Notes under the pieces: model-generated | Database searches by the model: none | What the model saw: the letters and a program-made list of their open reading frames with translations, nothing else | Told to the model about the DNA's origin: nothing | Assembly: GCF_052857255.1 (NCBI RefSeq) | Contig: NC_135500.1 | Location: 163,654,183 to 163,718,182 of the forward strand | From: Amblyomma americanum | Taxonomy: Eukaryota > Arthropoda > Arachnida > Ixodida > Ixodidae | Length of the DNA stretch: 64,000 bases | Direction of reading: 5' to 3' | Shown: piece after piece, positions 37,147 to 48,717 of the stretch | How the letters are laid out: every line of letters begins with the position of its first letter | Position numbering within the stretch: position 1 is the stretch's first letter | Translations under genes and position numbers: made by a program

Positions 37147-38384
37147 TGCAACCTTTGTCCGTAAAGTTTCGAGACTGATTTATTTTGTTCTCTAGAAATG
37201 ATTTCCTAAAACAAATATTGGTGCGCATGCGTTGCGCCATCTTTTCGGGCTAATCTGAGCTGTTTATGTTAATTGCTTTGGCAGCCGCTAAATGGCACTA
37301 CATGTAGAAAAATACGTTGTCACTAGTCACTGGTCACTAGTGGCGAGATGGACGCCCACCTCGAACAGCGTGTAAACATAAAATTCTGTGTGAAGCTTGG
37401 CAAGACAGCCACACAGACGTATGAGCTCCTACGTGACGCGTACGGGAACGAGGCATTATCGCGGGCGCAAGTGTACGAGTGGCACAAGAAATTCGTTTCG
37501 GGGAGAAAGTGGGTGGAAGAACACAGAAGGCAACCTCATGGAATGAAAACGACGTGGCTCGGATCAAGGAAATAGTACAACAAAACCGCACCATTACAGT
37601 CCGAATGCTATCAGATGCTCTCGACATTAGTAACACAACATGCAACCAAGTTTTGCGCGAGAACTTGGGGAAACGAAACCTGAGCGCCAGACTTGTGCCG
37701 CACTCCCTCACAAAGGACCAGAAGGACAGGCGGGCATCAGTGAGCGCCGATTTGCTCTCCGAGGCAGAAAAAGATGCTGCATTCGTCGACAGCATCATTG
37801 CTTAGGACGAAACATGGTGTTTTCAATACGATCCTCAAACAAAAAGGCAGTGCGCCGAATGGCGGTCCACAAGCTCTCTGGCATCGAGAAATTTGCGGCG
37901 ACAGAAGACCAAATCAAAGACGATGCTGATAGTTTTTTTTCGATGCCAGAGGTGTCATACACCACGAGTTCGTCCCACAGGGGCAGATGGTGAATCAGGA
38001 GTTTTATATCCGCGTGCTCCAACACATGCGTGATGCACTGCGACGTCGTCGCCCTGACTTATGGGCATCTGTACTTACTGTAATTCTTCCGCCATACTCG
38101 CCTACCTCTCCCCATGCGATTTTTTTCCGTTCCCTCGTGTGAAGAGAGCCCTAAAAGTTCTCTTGATGGGGAGCGTGGAGGCCATTCAAGACGCCACGAC
38201 AAGGGAGCTGAGAACCCTGCCAAAAGAAGCGTTTTCTAACTGTTTCCAAGACCTCAAGAAGCGTTGGAAGCTGTGTAAAGACTGCAAAGGAGGCTATTTA
38301 GAAGGGGTGCGGCATAAATGATTTCAATGTTAAACGCATTTTTTTAATGGCCTCAGTCTCGGAACTTTATGGGTAAAGGTTGTA
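37147..38384 (+). mobile_element. Mariner (Tc1/mariner, DD34D) transposon, inactive
   Basis: The element is bounded by 32-bp terminal inverted repeats at 37147-37178 and 38353-38384, which match at about 27 of 32 positions when one is reverse-complemented. The right end finishes in TA, the usual mariner target; the left flank reads TG, probably a mutated TA. The total of about 1.24 kb is close to full mariner length. Inside lies a broken transposase. The element sits about 3.6 kb from the TA-flanked element at 34.9-35.7 kb and is unrelated to it by end sequence. Confidence 0.93.
37348..38321 (+). pseudogene. Mariner transposase pseudogene
   Basis: The reading frame starts MDAHLEQRVNIKFCVKLGKT with the N-terminal helix-turn-helix region (YELLRDAYGNEALSRAQVYE). 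It then shifts frame near 37500, continues through NRTITVRMLSDALDIS and SARLVPHSLTKDQKDRR, and meets a TAG at 37803 just before DETWCF. DETW carries the first catalytic Asp. A second shift occurs at the T-run near 37932-37939, after which VIHHEFVPQGQMVNQEFYI can be read. After DLWAS the sequence jumps to PPYSP, so the segment that should hold HDNAPAH, with the second catalytic Asp, is deleted. The third Asp survives in LSPCDFFPFPRVKRALK. With frameshifts, a stop and a missing active-site residue it cannot encode transposase. Confidence 0.92.
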
Positions 38385-40696
38385 CGATTGAGCTTCTGTG
38401 CACTGCATTAAAAATGCTCACGTCTCTTTGCAAGAAGTGCATTAATTCACCGTAACCTCCCTACTGTTTTGCAACCATTGTAAAGCTGGCCAAAATATGA
38501 AATTTCTTGCGAGTATTCATTTTCCAGTCATCAGAAAAGCCCTCTTCACTCTCTCCCTACCACCCTCTTTTTTTCTCATTCGAAGGCAGCCACTATTTGC
38601 ACTCCCCGACTATTTCGCCATTGTCCCCTCGGCTTGCCCTTGACAAACTCTCAGACAGAATCCTAATAATGGATTCCGCAAACACGCATATCTGCTGATA
38701 CAAGCATCCAACTCGCGTGGTCGCCAACCTCATTGTTTTTATACTTCTGGCTTCCCTTTCATTCCTGCCTCTACAGCTTATGTTGTTTCTGATGCCTGAA
38801 ACCGCAATTTCTGTTTCCAGCTTCATCTTCGCAAAGCGGAGAAAAGACGGTGCAGAAAAGGAAACTGGATGGGCTAATAAATTCAGCCGCGTAATTAAAG
38901 CATTTTGAAAATTCCGATGAAATTAGGAGTGCTGGATTCAATCGACCGGAGAGTTTTTTCGTGGAAAAGCTCCTGAAATTTTCATTAGGGTCACAAAGTG
39001 TGCCTCTCGAGATGTTTGCGCAAGACCCCCTCCATGAACTCGGTTAATTAAAAGTCTCCGATTCCCGCCGCTGTCTTGAAAATCAAAGATTCTTTTATAC
39101 ATATTTAGTCCACTTGGTCAAGTAAGGATATTAAAGCCGACCTTGGAACTTCAAAGTGTATTCTTTCCACGCAATGATTGCCTCTAGCTAAAGAAACAGA
39201 ATATAAAGTGACCCTTTGTTCAGTATCGCTTAAAATGAAGGTTAATGCGCAAAATAAGGTTTTTATAGAAGGATGATGCAATGTATGCTTCGATTTCTCC
39301 TTGGTAGCGCCAATTATTTTGGTTTTTAAAGAAACAAAGCGCATTTATTGATATCTTTTGTAAGATGCTCCGATTTATTCCAGCCAATGATATCGATGCC
39401 GCTTGAAAATATCACCCATGACGTCACAGACGAACGCCGTTAAAGATAAAGGCGAAGAAAAAAAATTATTCCTGGAATGATTCCTTCGGAAATACGGCCT
39501 CCTATCGGCGAGCTTCAGTCGTCGTATTTTTGGTCACGTTTCGATCGCGTTTCGATGAACGCCAGTCTTCGGCCAGTAGAAGCTCATTGAGTCCACAGCG
39601 AAGACTAAACGCATTCCTCGAGATGCACGCTACGTACATTCTATTAGCGGAGCCTGGCGCGTCGTTGGTCAAACGCCTTTGTTTGTTGAGTGCATATGTA
39701 GATTGTCAAACTACGTGCTTTTCAAAAGTTACTTTAATCGCTACTGCTCTTTAATTTTAAATGGAATAGCTGTGTGAAGAACATTATCCAGCGTCTACGG
39801 CATAGTTGTCGATACACCTTATGCTTTGCCGTATTACGTTACTACTGAAAATAACTACATTTACCTCATCGCCCTTTTTCACCTTGCTGGCGGATGAAAA
39901 TTCTGGAACCGACTTTGCATAAAACATCTTTATTAGTGCTTTCGCATAAGAAATATTGGTGCAAGCTTAAATGGAGACCGCCGTAACGTTTGACGTTTTA
40001 TGTGGTGCGAACCTTGTGACATCCGCACAAACTGCCCACTCTAGCAGTTGGCAGTTGAATTTCAAAATTGGTCGCGAGAGGTTGCTCGGGTAGAGCAACC
40101 AGGGTGTCGCAAGGCGCACTGGTGGCTGCGTTTGAAACAGCCATCTGCCCAGACAGTGGCGAATAGATTAAACAGTGCACAACTGCGCCAGGCTTGATAT
40201 GAGGACTCGCAGCAGACTGTGAGTATAGATTATAGAATGACCAATTTAATACATATCGGCGTTAAGCCATTGACGCCATCGCGTCATACTGTTAAGTCGG
40301 AGCTGCAACAAAGTCAGAAGCAACACAAAATGCTACCGCATTCAAACGATTCAGCGAGGAACGCCTAATAATTTTTTTTCCTATGGTGGACTAAGCGCTG
40401 GAAGAAGGCGCAATATTTCAGTTAGAAATGCAATGACAGCTATGCCAAAAATTTTGCGAAAATTTTTTGGCTTAGGTTGTTTTCCGGTAGCCGGAAGCCG
40501 GACTAGTCTCTCTGCCTCACTTTGCGTTTCGGGCTCCTCAGTTCATACCTTTTGTATGTGAGCAAATACATCTGATCAAATGCTCTCTGAACAACTGGGT
40601 GAAGCAGCTAATAAGGTGTGTATTTCGCATGTTTTCAGTGGACAATTGTAATCTTGAACAAAAAACTTCGTGTAACGTAGTCGAATTCTTCAGTTT
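38385..40696. other. No gene recognised between mariner and GGAA array
   Basis: Short open frames only; none carries a motif I know. Confidence 0.6.
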
Positions 40697-41297
40697 AGGA
40701 AGGAAGGAAGGAAGGAAGGAAGGAAGGAAGGAAGGAAGGAAGGAAGGAAGGAAGGAAGGAAGGAAGGAAGGAAGGAAGGAAGGAAGGAAGGAAGGAAGGA
40801 AGGAAGGAAGGAAGGAAGGAAGGAAGGAAGGAAGGAAGGAAGGAAGGAAGGAAGGAAGGAAGGAAGGAAGGAAGGAAGGAAGGAAGGAAGGAAGGAAGGA
40901 AGGAAGGAAGGAAGGAAGGAAGGAAGGAAGGAAGGAAGGAAGGAAGGAAGGAAGGAAGGAAGGAAGGAAGGAAGGAAGGAAGGAAGGAAGGAAGGAAGGA
41001 AGGAAGGAAGGAAGGAAGGAAGGAAGGAAGGAAGGAAGGAAGGAAGGAAGGAAGGAAGGAAGGAAGGAAGGAAGGAAGGAAGGAAGGAAGGAAGGAAGGA
41101 AGGAAGGAAGGAAGGAAGGAAGGAAGGAAGGAAGGAAGGAAGGAAGGAAGGAAGGAAGGAAGGAAGGAAGGAAGGAAGGAAGGAAGGAAGGAAGGAAGGA
41201 AGGAAGGAAGGAAGGAAGGAAGGAAGGAAGGAAGGAAGGAAGGAAGGAAGGAAGGAAGGAAGGAAGGAAGGAAGGAAGGAAGGAAGGAAGGAAGGAA
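40697..41297. repeat. (GGAA)n microsatellite, about 600 bp
   Basis: About 150 perfect tetranucleotide units without interruption. It directly abuts the 3' end of the minus-strand LINE, so it may have begun as that element's (TTCC)n tail and expanded. Both strands give long open frames (GRKE and LPSF repeats), which are artefacts. The length may not be exact in an assembly. Confidence 0.98.
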
Positions 41298-44200
41298 AAC
41301 CTTTATTGAGCTCTAGAGAGTAGGTAAGGAGTTTGGCGGAGTCAGATGGTGTCTTCCGCCTTCTTAGCAATGCTCGTCTGCCCCTAGTCCAGGGCTCCGC
41401 TGGATGCCGCTGCCAGCTGTGCTCGCCGGATTAGCCCAAGTTGGACGTCCTGACGGTCGCTGGAGAGCATTCCTTTCCATTGCTCCGCACTCGGGTTTGC
41501 TATTTTTGGTGCCACCTCTATTTGTTGGCAAGCCCACGTTATGTGATAGAGCGTGGGTGTTTCGTGGCACCATGGGCATTTGTCTATGTATCGGGTGGGT
41601 TGTATTTTGATGAGTGTATTTAGATTCGGGTATGAGCCCGTCTGTAGCAGCCTCCAGGCGACGGCGTCTTCTCTGGAGAGAGATTTATGTAGTGGGCGTA
41701 CCGTTTCCTGCAGCCCTTGTAGTGGCTTAAGATTGCCGAGAAATCTTTAGGGACAGGTTCGGCTTCCTCGAGGTCGCTTGTGGGGGAAGCTCGGTAAAAA
41801 GTATACCCTCGAGCTACCCTGTCGACCGCTTGGTTACCTTCCACTCCCGCGTGTCCCGGCGTCTATACTATCGTATGTTTTATTGGTTCTTCTTCTTCAT
41901 TGCTATGTTTGGGTCGGTCCCCAGAGCGGAGTATGCGGAGCGCTCTGTGACCTATTTTGCCTAACATGACGTTTCGGCATGCCGTTTGAGAGTCGGTTAG
42001 TATTGTTAAGGATCGTTAAGTCCGGTAGCCCTCCGCTGCTGCTAGAGCGACGGCCACTTCTTCAGCCTCGACTAGCGTGCAGTCCCGTAGCGACGCGCTG
42101 ATGATTTCCCGCATGTCCGAGTTCATCACAGCCGCTACCGCGTTGGGGTTGTTTTGTCCCGTCATTCTGGAGTATGTGGCTGCGTCCACATACACCGTTG
42201 TTTCCTGGGGGGCTAGTGATTTTTGGGTGTACTCGGCTCTCGCCTTTCTGCGTTCTTCATGTAGGTTGGGGTCCATGTTCTTGGGGATCGTGGTCACTCT
42301 AATTGGGCCCCGTATGCCGTCCGGGATAATCGCGGTTCGCTGGATTTATTGTATTTGTTTGTTGCATCCCAACTTCTGCAGAAGCTCCCTGCCAGACGGA
42401 GTCTGCTGTAGTCTCTGCAACTGGGCGACGTGTTGTGCCTCTCTCAGTTCTTCAAAGTTGTTATGAAGTCCCAGTGATAACAGCTTCTCTGTGGATGTGC
42501 ATTGCGGTAGGTGGAGTGCTGTTTTGTATGCTTTGCGTATAATCGCATCAATCTGTAGGATTTCGTTTTTGATTGGGTTGTAGAATGGAAGGCTGTAGGT
42601 GACTCGGCTGATCACCAGGCTCCTGACCAGCTTTAGCGTGTCTTCTCCTCGAATGCCCGAGCGCTTATGGGAGACGCGCATGATCATGCGGGCAACTTGT
42701 AGGGTGGAAGCTCTGAGTAGAGCAAGTGCATGTGTACACCGTTGGTTTGATTGTATCCACATGCCCAAGATTCTTGTGAGTGTTCTCTCTGGTATGAATT
42801 TTCCCTCTAGGTAGGCGTTGAGCCTAGGCTCGTCGCTGTTCTGGACTGTGCGGGTTTTTTTCCCTCTCGAGACTCTGAGCAGTTCTGATTTTTCGGTGGA
42901 GCATGCTAGCTCTCTCGCGACGCAGGCCGCGGCCTCCTATAGTCTTTGCTCCTTTTCTTTTAGTGAGCCCGTGTTTGTCCAGATGGCGATGTCGTCGGCA
43001 TACATGGCATGCTGTATTCTTTCGACTTCCTTAAGTTGTTTTGCAAGGCTGGTCATTGCAACGTTAAAAAGCGTAGGTGAGATGACCGAGCCCTGCATAG
43101 GGAGTTCTCTTGTTATGGCTGTGGAACTTCTTCGAACGGAGTTCTCCCGGCCCTATCGTCGCTGTTCTATCTGAGAGGAAAGCTTTGACGTAGCCGAAGA
43201 CCCTCCTGCCGCAGTTCAGGTAGTCCAGGCCTCTCAGGATGGCTTCGTGGCTTACGCTGTCAAAACCTCCTTTGATATCTAATGCCATTATTACGTCCTC
43301 TCTGTCCCCAGGGACGTTACTTAGAACTCCTTCTTTATTTGTAGAAGTACGTCTTGGGTCGACAGTTTCTCCATGAATCCGAACATACTGTGGGGATAGA
43401 GTTCGTGATCCTCCATGTATTGTTGTAGCTGTTACCACTCTCTCGTACAGCTTACTGAGGCACGATGTGAGGGAGATGGGTCTTGGGTTTTCGATTTGTA
43501 GCTTTTTACCCAGTTTTGGAATCATAACTACCTCTGCATGCTTCCAATCCTCGGGAACGGTCTAAGCTTCCCAGTGCATTTGAGGGAATCGGTTAATTCT
43601 GCGACTAGCTCGTCACTGAGGTTGCGGATGAGTGCGCTGTTGATTTTGTCGGCACCCGCTGCCGTATTCCTAGTTGTGCTTCGAATTGCTGCATAGACTT
43701 CTTCTCGTGTGATGGGTCTATCTAGGTTCGGATTTTTTTCCCCCGATAATCCCCTGTATAGGTCCTCAGGTTTGTGTCCCCGAAGCACTTGATGCGCACT
43801 TTGTCCAGGAGTTCCTCATCGGTTCCTTCGAACTGGTGGATTAGTCGTTATATTGCTTTATTGTTTTCTGCTTTGGTTTTGGTCGGATCGATGAGCGCTT
43901 TCAGGATATGCCATGTCCTAGCTGGGCTCAGAGTTTCGTTGAGGGAGTGACTGAATTGCTGCCAGTTCGTTTTCGCCAACTGTACTGCTTACTCTTCTGC
44001 TTTCGTTGTAATTTCTGCTATTTTAAGTTTGAGCTTCCTGTTGTATTTCTGTTTCTTCCACCTCTTGATTAGACCACGTCTGGCTTCCCATAGCCTAAGG
44101 AGCCTGTCGTCTACTTCGGGTGTCTGTGTTCTTCTCTTGATCTCTTTGGTGTGCTCATTTTGCCTTTGCTTGAGTGTTTCCCCGTTCTTCAATCGACTGA

Positions 44201-44334
44201 ATTCCTCCTTTGATGAGGTGTAGGAAACTCTCAGTGTAGGAAACTCTCTCGGGATTACCTGTCTAGCTTCTTCTACTAGCGAAATGGTCTTGCTGGTGGT
44301 GTCGTTCTCCAATCGTCTGTTCACATCATATTGA
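41298..44334 (-). mobile_element. RNase-H-bearing non-LTR retrotransposon (I superfamily-like), 5' truncated
   Basis: On the minus strand the order is a basic linker region, reverse transcriptase, thumb/connection, RNase H and a cysteine/histidine tail, as in I, LOA and R1-type LINEs. No endonuclease domain is present upstream of about 44.33 kb, so the copy is 5' truncated, as expected of target-primed reverse transcription. The 3' end reads CTCAATAAAGGTTTTCC and passes directly into the long (TTCC)n tract at 40697-41297. The exact clade would need a phylogeny. No target duplication could be identified because the 3' flank is a microsatellite. Confidence 0.88.
41364..44324 (-). pseudogene. 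LINE ORF2 remnant: reverse transcriptase and RNase H
   Basis: Readable domains from N to C: a lysine/arginine-rich linker (43989-44324, RLWEARRGLIKRWKKQ); RT fingers (43528-43788, TAAGADKINSALIRNLSDEL); RT motif A with LDIKGGFDSVSHEAIL (43064-43525); motif B MQGSVISPTLFN; the catalytic YADD encoded at 42991-43002; the thumb (42346-42768, RVTYSLPFYNP and LLSLGLHNNFEEL); RNase H (42016-42297) with YVDAA, EAEEVA and, after a shift, ILTDSQTACRN; and a tail with CPWC-like and WACQ-like residues. The catalytic residues are mostly kept but several frameshifts and stops break the frame, so it is a fairly recent but dead copy. Confidence 0.88.
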
Positions 44335-45147
44335 TGAAATAGAAATCTCTTGCAAGTTTTAGCCTCCCAGTCGAAACAGCAGTGAGAGCGTAGGCAGGGA
44401 ATGATTGTTTTTTTTCTAGACGTATGCTTGTAAATGAAGAGAAGGTTTCAGTCCCTATGTTTCAAAAATAAACAAAATTTCCGGAGTGTTTATGCTCTAC
44501 TAAGCTCAGCAAAAGCTGCTGCCGTGCTTCTGGTTCTCCTGTGCTAGTGCTTAAGAACAACACTAAATTCTAAGACCTGCAGGCTTTGTGGAAATCTACG
44601 AGTCTATGACGACCACAACGGGCGCATGGTCACACGCTTGTCACAGGTCACGCCACTGCGAATCCGTGTCCAGCCACCCGACGCTCGATGAATCCGCAGA
44701 AGAGGGCTCATAAAAAGCTTTGGCTCTGAAAAATAATACGATTTTTTTTTTGCATACTGGCACCCTAGCTGCGCTGGAAAGATTAGTGCAGGCCGACAAA
44801 TTTGTTCCTTAAAACTTCGTTCTGTCAACCATGTCAGCGCAGACCTCACGTGCTCAGTCTCTATTTGTTTCGCCCGAACTGCCGGTTAGAGACTGAACCG
44901 ACAATTCTGAAACGTAAACGATGCTGCACTGAGAAATTCTGGGATTAAAAGTAGTATATCAAGATAACAACAAACTATAGGGTCACTGCGCAATGTGATA
45001 TAAGCAGCAGTGCTTCAGCTTTCCTGCACCATAAAAAATAAAATGTAGGAATTACTGAATACAAGTAAGTCCCTATTAAAAACCGCATTTGTGCTTGAAA
45101 TATAGCGAAAATAATGTGCTATCTCTAAAGGCCTCAACAAGCGACAC

Positions 45148-45196
45148 GTATGTTTTGTCTTACTTGTCTTACAGTATGTTTTGTCTTACTTGTCTG
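45148..45196. repeat. 26-bp tandem duplication
   Basis: A unit beginning GTATGTTTTGTCTTACTTGT occurs at 45148-45173 and again from 45174, the second copy incomplete. Confidence 0.92.
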
Positions 45197-46440
45197 TCTT
45201 CTTGTCTGTTTTATCGGTCGAAACAAGGCCATAGTTTGCTAACACCATGTAAACTGAGACACTTTTAACGCTAAGCCTTGCATAGTCTTTCAGAAATGTT
45301 GAAAAATAAATATCGGTGAAGAGCGCAAAAAAACAAAAGGTAACGAACTGCTGATGAGACTTCGAGAGTATTCTCATTTGCGTATCATCTGCCTCGGCCC
45401 ATGCTTACAATGTCCATCTCTCCAAGTTCTCTTACCACTGCCTAGGCTAATGAGCTAGCCATTTTGAAACCTTGCTTCCTCGAGTTTAGGCAGGGAGACA
45501 AAAATCAGGGCAAGTGTAGAGCAGTCTCGAACAATCCTCTCCTTCCCCGACTCTTGTCATCGCCGTCTGAGTGGGAAAACCTGCAGCTGTTACGCGTGCG
45601 TGGGAGGCCTTAGAACAACCGCCGTCACACAGGGCAACTTACGCCTGTTGCTCACACGCGCCGGCCACTCAACAAGAGGCAGGCTCCCGTTTCTTGTTCT
45701 CAGCACGTAACCGAGTGAGCTGCGCCAGGCCAACAAAAGCCGCGGCCATGCGGCTCCAATTTCCGGAGCCTTAGCCTCGAATAACAGCTGGCGTTCGCGC
45801 CACGGGACAAAGGCCGCCTCAGGCGCGCTTACCGTGGACGCCTAATATGCGCGCGAATACGACACAAGCAGAAAAGGCAGACCGAAGCACGCATCACACA
45901 CTGGGGAGGGACGGAGACCCGCCAACGCCAGCCCAGGACTTGCAGGGGTGCGCGTAGGCAGGCGGGTATATGTGCTCGTTCGAAGCACGCGGCACTGCTT
46001 CGAGGCTTGGCGCACTTGTTACATGCGCGCCGTGCCTTTGTGATTCCAAGAAAAGCTCGCACTACGGCGGCGGCGCTTGCACAACGCGCCAGACGATGCA
46101 GGCGAGCGCCGCGAACCAACGTCATTGGCGCCTTCGGAATAGCGCCTTGCTCGGGTTTCACACGAGACGCGAGACAGCTGGTAAGGCACTAGTTGAAAAG
46201 AGGCGATGAAGGCAGAGTCTGCATGCGTGTGTACGCGTTGGAGCGTCAGTGTCCGTATATGTAAAATAGTTGCATAGTGTTGACAGGGGAGGAGAGCACA
46301 AGTTGCCGTAACAATGCCGCCGCCCAGACGCAACAGCACCCCCACTGAGTTCACACTCAATACTCGAGCGTGCCTCAATGAGCCAAGTTCGGGTGACAAT
46401 AGAACTTCCACGGACGAAAGCGCGTCAAGAAACAAGAGGA

Positions 46441-46508
46441 GCGTGCGTGCACGTACGCACGCACGCACGCGCACACACGCGCACACACGCATGCACACGC
46501 GCACGTAA
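46441..46508. repeat. CACG/CA-rich simple repeat
   Basis: Imperfect ACGC and ACAC units; open frames across it (TRTHAH-type) are artefacts. Confidence 0.9.
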
Positions 46509-46576
46509 TGCGCGCGCTCAAAAAAAGTAAATTATCGGTCAGTAGCCTGAAGACAATGATATTCTGACGAATCGAA

Positions 46577-46807
46577 AACCCCGCTGCAGTGTCTCAGTGG
46601 TTAGAGCGCTTTACTGCTAAGCTAGAGGACCCGGGTTCAATCCCGGCCGCGGCTGCACCGTTTCGTTGGATGCAAACGCCAGACGCCCGTGTTCTGTGCA
46701 ATGTGAGCGCGCGTTAAAGAACCCATTGTGGTCTAAATTAATCCCGAGTCCTCCACTACTGCGCTAGTCGTTGCCCACGTGTCGCTCCGGGACGTTAAAG
46801 CCCGAAA
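46577..46807 (+). mobile_element. Diverged tRNA-headed SINE
   Basis: The head CGCTGCAGTGTCTCAGTGGT, the B box GGGTTCAATCCC, the core GCGTTAAAGAACCC and the tail CGGGACGTTAAAGCCC follow the family order, but with more substitutions than the other copies. Its TA-rich tail is reduced. No clear target duplication. Confidence 0.82.
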
Positions 46808-48449
46808 CTTTCATTACATGAAGCGAAAATTCGAAGTGTACTTATACGCCAGAGAAGTCTTGTTAAAGAGTTTCAGATTCTTGAGTTCGGGTAAACAGCG
46901 GGTGAAATTTCAAGAGGTGCTTTTATATGTTCCTTTGATATAGTGCTCCTTTGTGCTTCATTGTAGCTGTGCTCTTTGAATAACGGCGCCACATTTGATC
47001 TTTTTGTTGAAGGCTTTGCAAATGCGCCACTCTATGCCTATTTTATTCGTAAAATATTTATATTCACGCGCTCTTTTTATTCAACTTTGGCTATAGTGCT
47101 GCCTGTCTGCCTTGCTGTTAGGAAACTGCAGCGAAGAACTTTCCAGCCAGGAAAACCGCCGGTAGTAGCTTGATCAAAAAATTAAAAAGAAAACATTACG
47201 ACATTAGAAGGACAGAAACAAGTGCAACGAATAGGATCTTTCACCACGGAGAAAAATTCGACGCTCAAGTGTGATTTATCACAAATTGAAATTTTAAGGG
47301 CCTGAAGTTTGAGGCACGGGCTTTCCCTTCGCGTCAGTTTTATAATGAAGAGGCAAAAAAACTATGCTATCCAATTATTTGCGTGTAAAAGACGGGCTCA
47401 AGTTGCGGCTAAGAGATCGGGTTTTAAGTCCAATATATCAACACGTCAAACTTTATGCATAAACATAAACGCACGCCTTTTCAGCTCCTCTCAGAAAGCC
47501 CACATGTTGGCACAAAGACTCTCATCAGCCCGAGGTTTCAGGAGGACTAAAAGCCTTCCTAAAATACCTCCTGATGGCGCATCCCAGAAATTTTATGAAA
47601 TGGGCCCAATTGTACTGGGCCACTTTTGCTGCAGCTCAAATTTTATATATGGCGAACAATGCAGCTGCGAAAAAATTGGCATGTTATTCTCGTAACTCAG
47701 CAATTTCGTCCTACACACAGGCTTCCATATTCCGAGATTAAAACTGTGACATAGTCGCAACGGAACAACCCCCGCCCCTCACCTTTTCCAAATGAAACTA
47801 GGCAGTGGAGAAACGATTGGCACCGCAGGAACAAATCGTGAACAAGCAATAAAGAGACTTTTGTTTATGTGGAGTGCATAAAACAGCCCGCCAGCAGACA
47901 GCCTGTTGGCCGACCCGTGCAGATGGGCAAATATAGCTTGACAGCGCACAACGAGTGCAAGCAGGGGTGCCACTAAGCCCGCTTTTGAGCTAAGCGGTAA
48001 AAGAGCGTTCTAAATTCATTGGAAATGGTAAACATTCATACATTCATTCAATTAGTTAATCATTCCGATTGTTTCCCTGTAAGAGCACCGGGCATGAAGT
48101 GAAAGCGCTCGGTTCTGATCTATAACGGCTGCTCTGTGGGCGCTCTAGCAGTCGCAGCATGCATTAGCATAGAAGCAGTTGGCTATGCGAGAGATGATGC
48201 CTGAAAACGCATGATACATCACTTTAAAGTGACGGTGCTGGCGACACTGCTTAGAGCGAAGGAAATCCATGGTTCGTGAAGCCTACTTCCTTTCCGACAT
48301 GTCCGGAAAAAGATGAGCGCATACGCAGTGCCACCTACACGAGGCTTTACAGAGCCGTATTTTGTTATATTTGTCCATTGTTTCCTTACATCATTTAGTA
48401 TTGGGAGCTTCCATTGGTGCAGCGAAGGCTTATGTCTTGAACGCTTCCT

Positions 48450-48717
48450 TCCTTCCTTCCTTCCTTCCTTCCTTCCTTCCTTCCTTCCTTCCTTCCTTCC
48501 TTCCTTCCTTCCTTCCTTCCTTCCTTCCTTCCTTCCTTCCTTCCTTCCTTCCTTCCTTCCTTCCTTCCTTCCTTCCTTCCTTCCTTCCCTCCTTCCTTCC
48601 TTCCTTCCTTCCTTCCTTCCTTCCTTCCTTCCTTCCTTCCTTCCTTCCTTCCTTCCTTCCTTCCTTCCTTCCTTCCTTCCTTCCTTCCTTCCTTCCTTCC
48701 TTCCTTCCTTCCTTCCC
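48450..48717. repeat. (TTCC)n microsatellite, about 268 bp
   Basis: Perfect TTCC units with a single T-to-C change near 48589. It is the complementary strand of the array at 40.7-41.3 kb, so the two are in inverted orientation about 7 kb apart. No LINE 3' end is visible beside this one. Open frames across it are artefacts. Confidence 0.98.

Larger units (their letters stand above)
44335..48449. other. No gene recognised; one SINE and a GC-rich island
   Basis: 45.54-46.51 kb is GC-rich and has overlapping open frames on both strands without recognisable domains. The rest is AT-leaning. Confidence 0.55.

Noticed and set aside
40599..41309. 236-codon plus-strand and 226-codon minus-strand frames
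   Set aside because: They are translations of the GGAA microsatellite (GRKE and LPSF repeats).
45829..46504. Overlapping frames in a GC-rich patch
   Set aside because: No domain on either strand; part of the sequence is the CACG repeat and its flanks.
46575..46660. tRNA gene
   Set aside because: The A- and B-box-like sequences are the head of a SINE; there is no matching acceptor stem. The same applies to the heads near 25.4, 32.2, 55.9, 60.0 and 60.5 kb.
48450..48717. CRISPR-like array or satellite
   Set aside because: Simple tetranucleotide repeat without spacers; the genome is eukaryotic.
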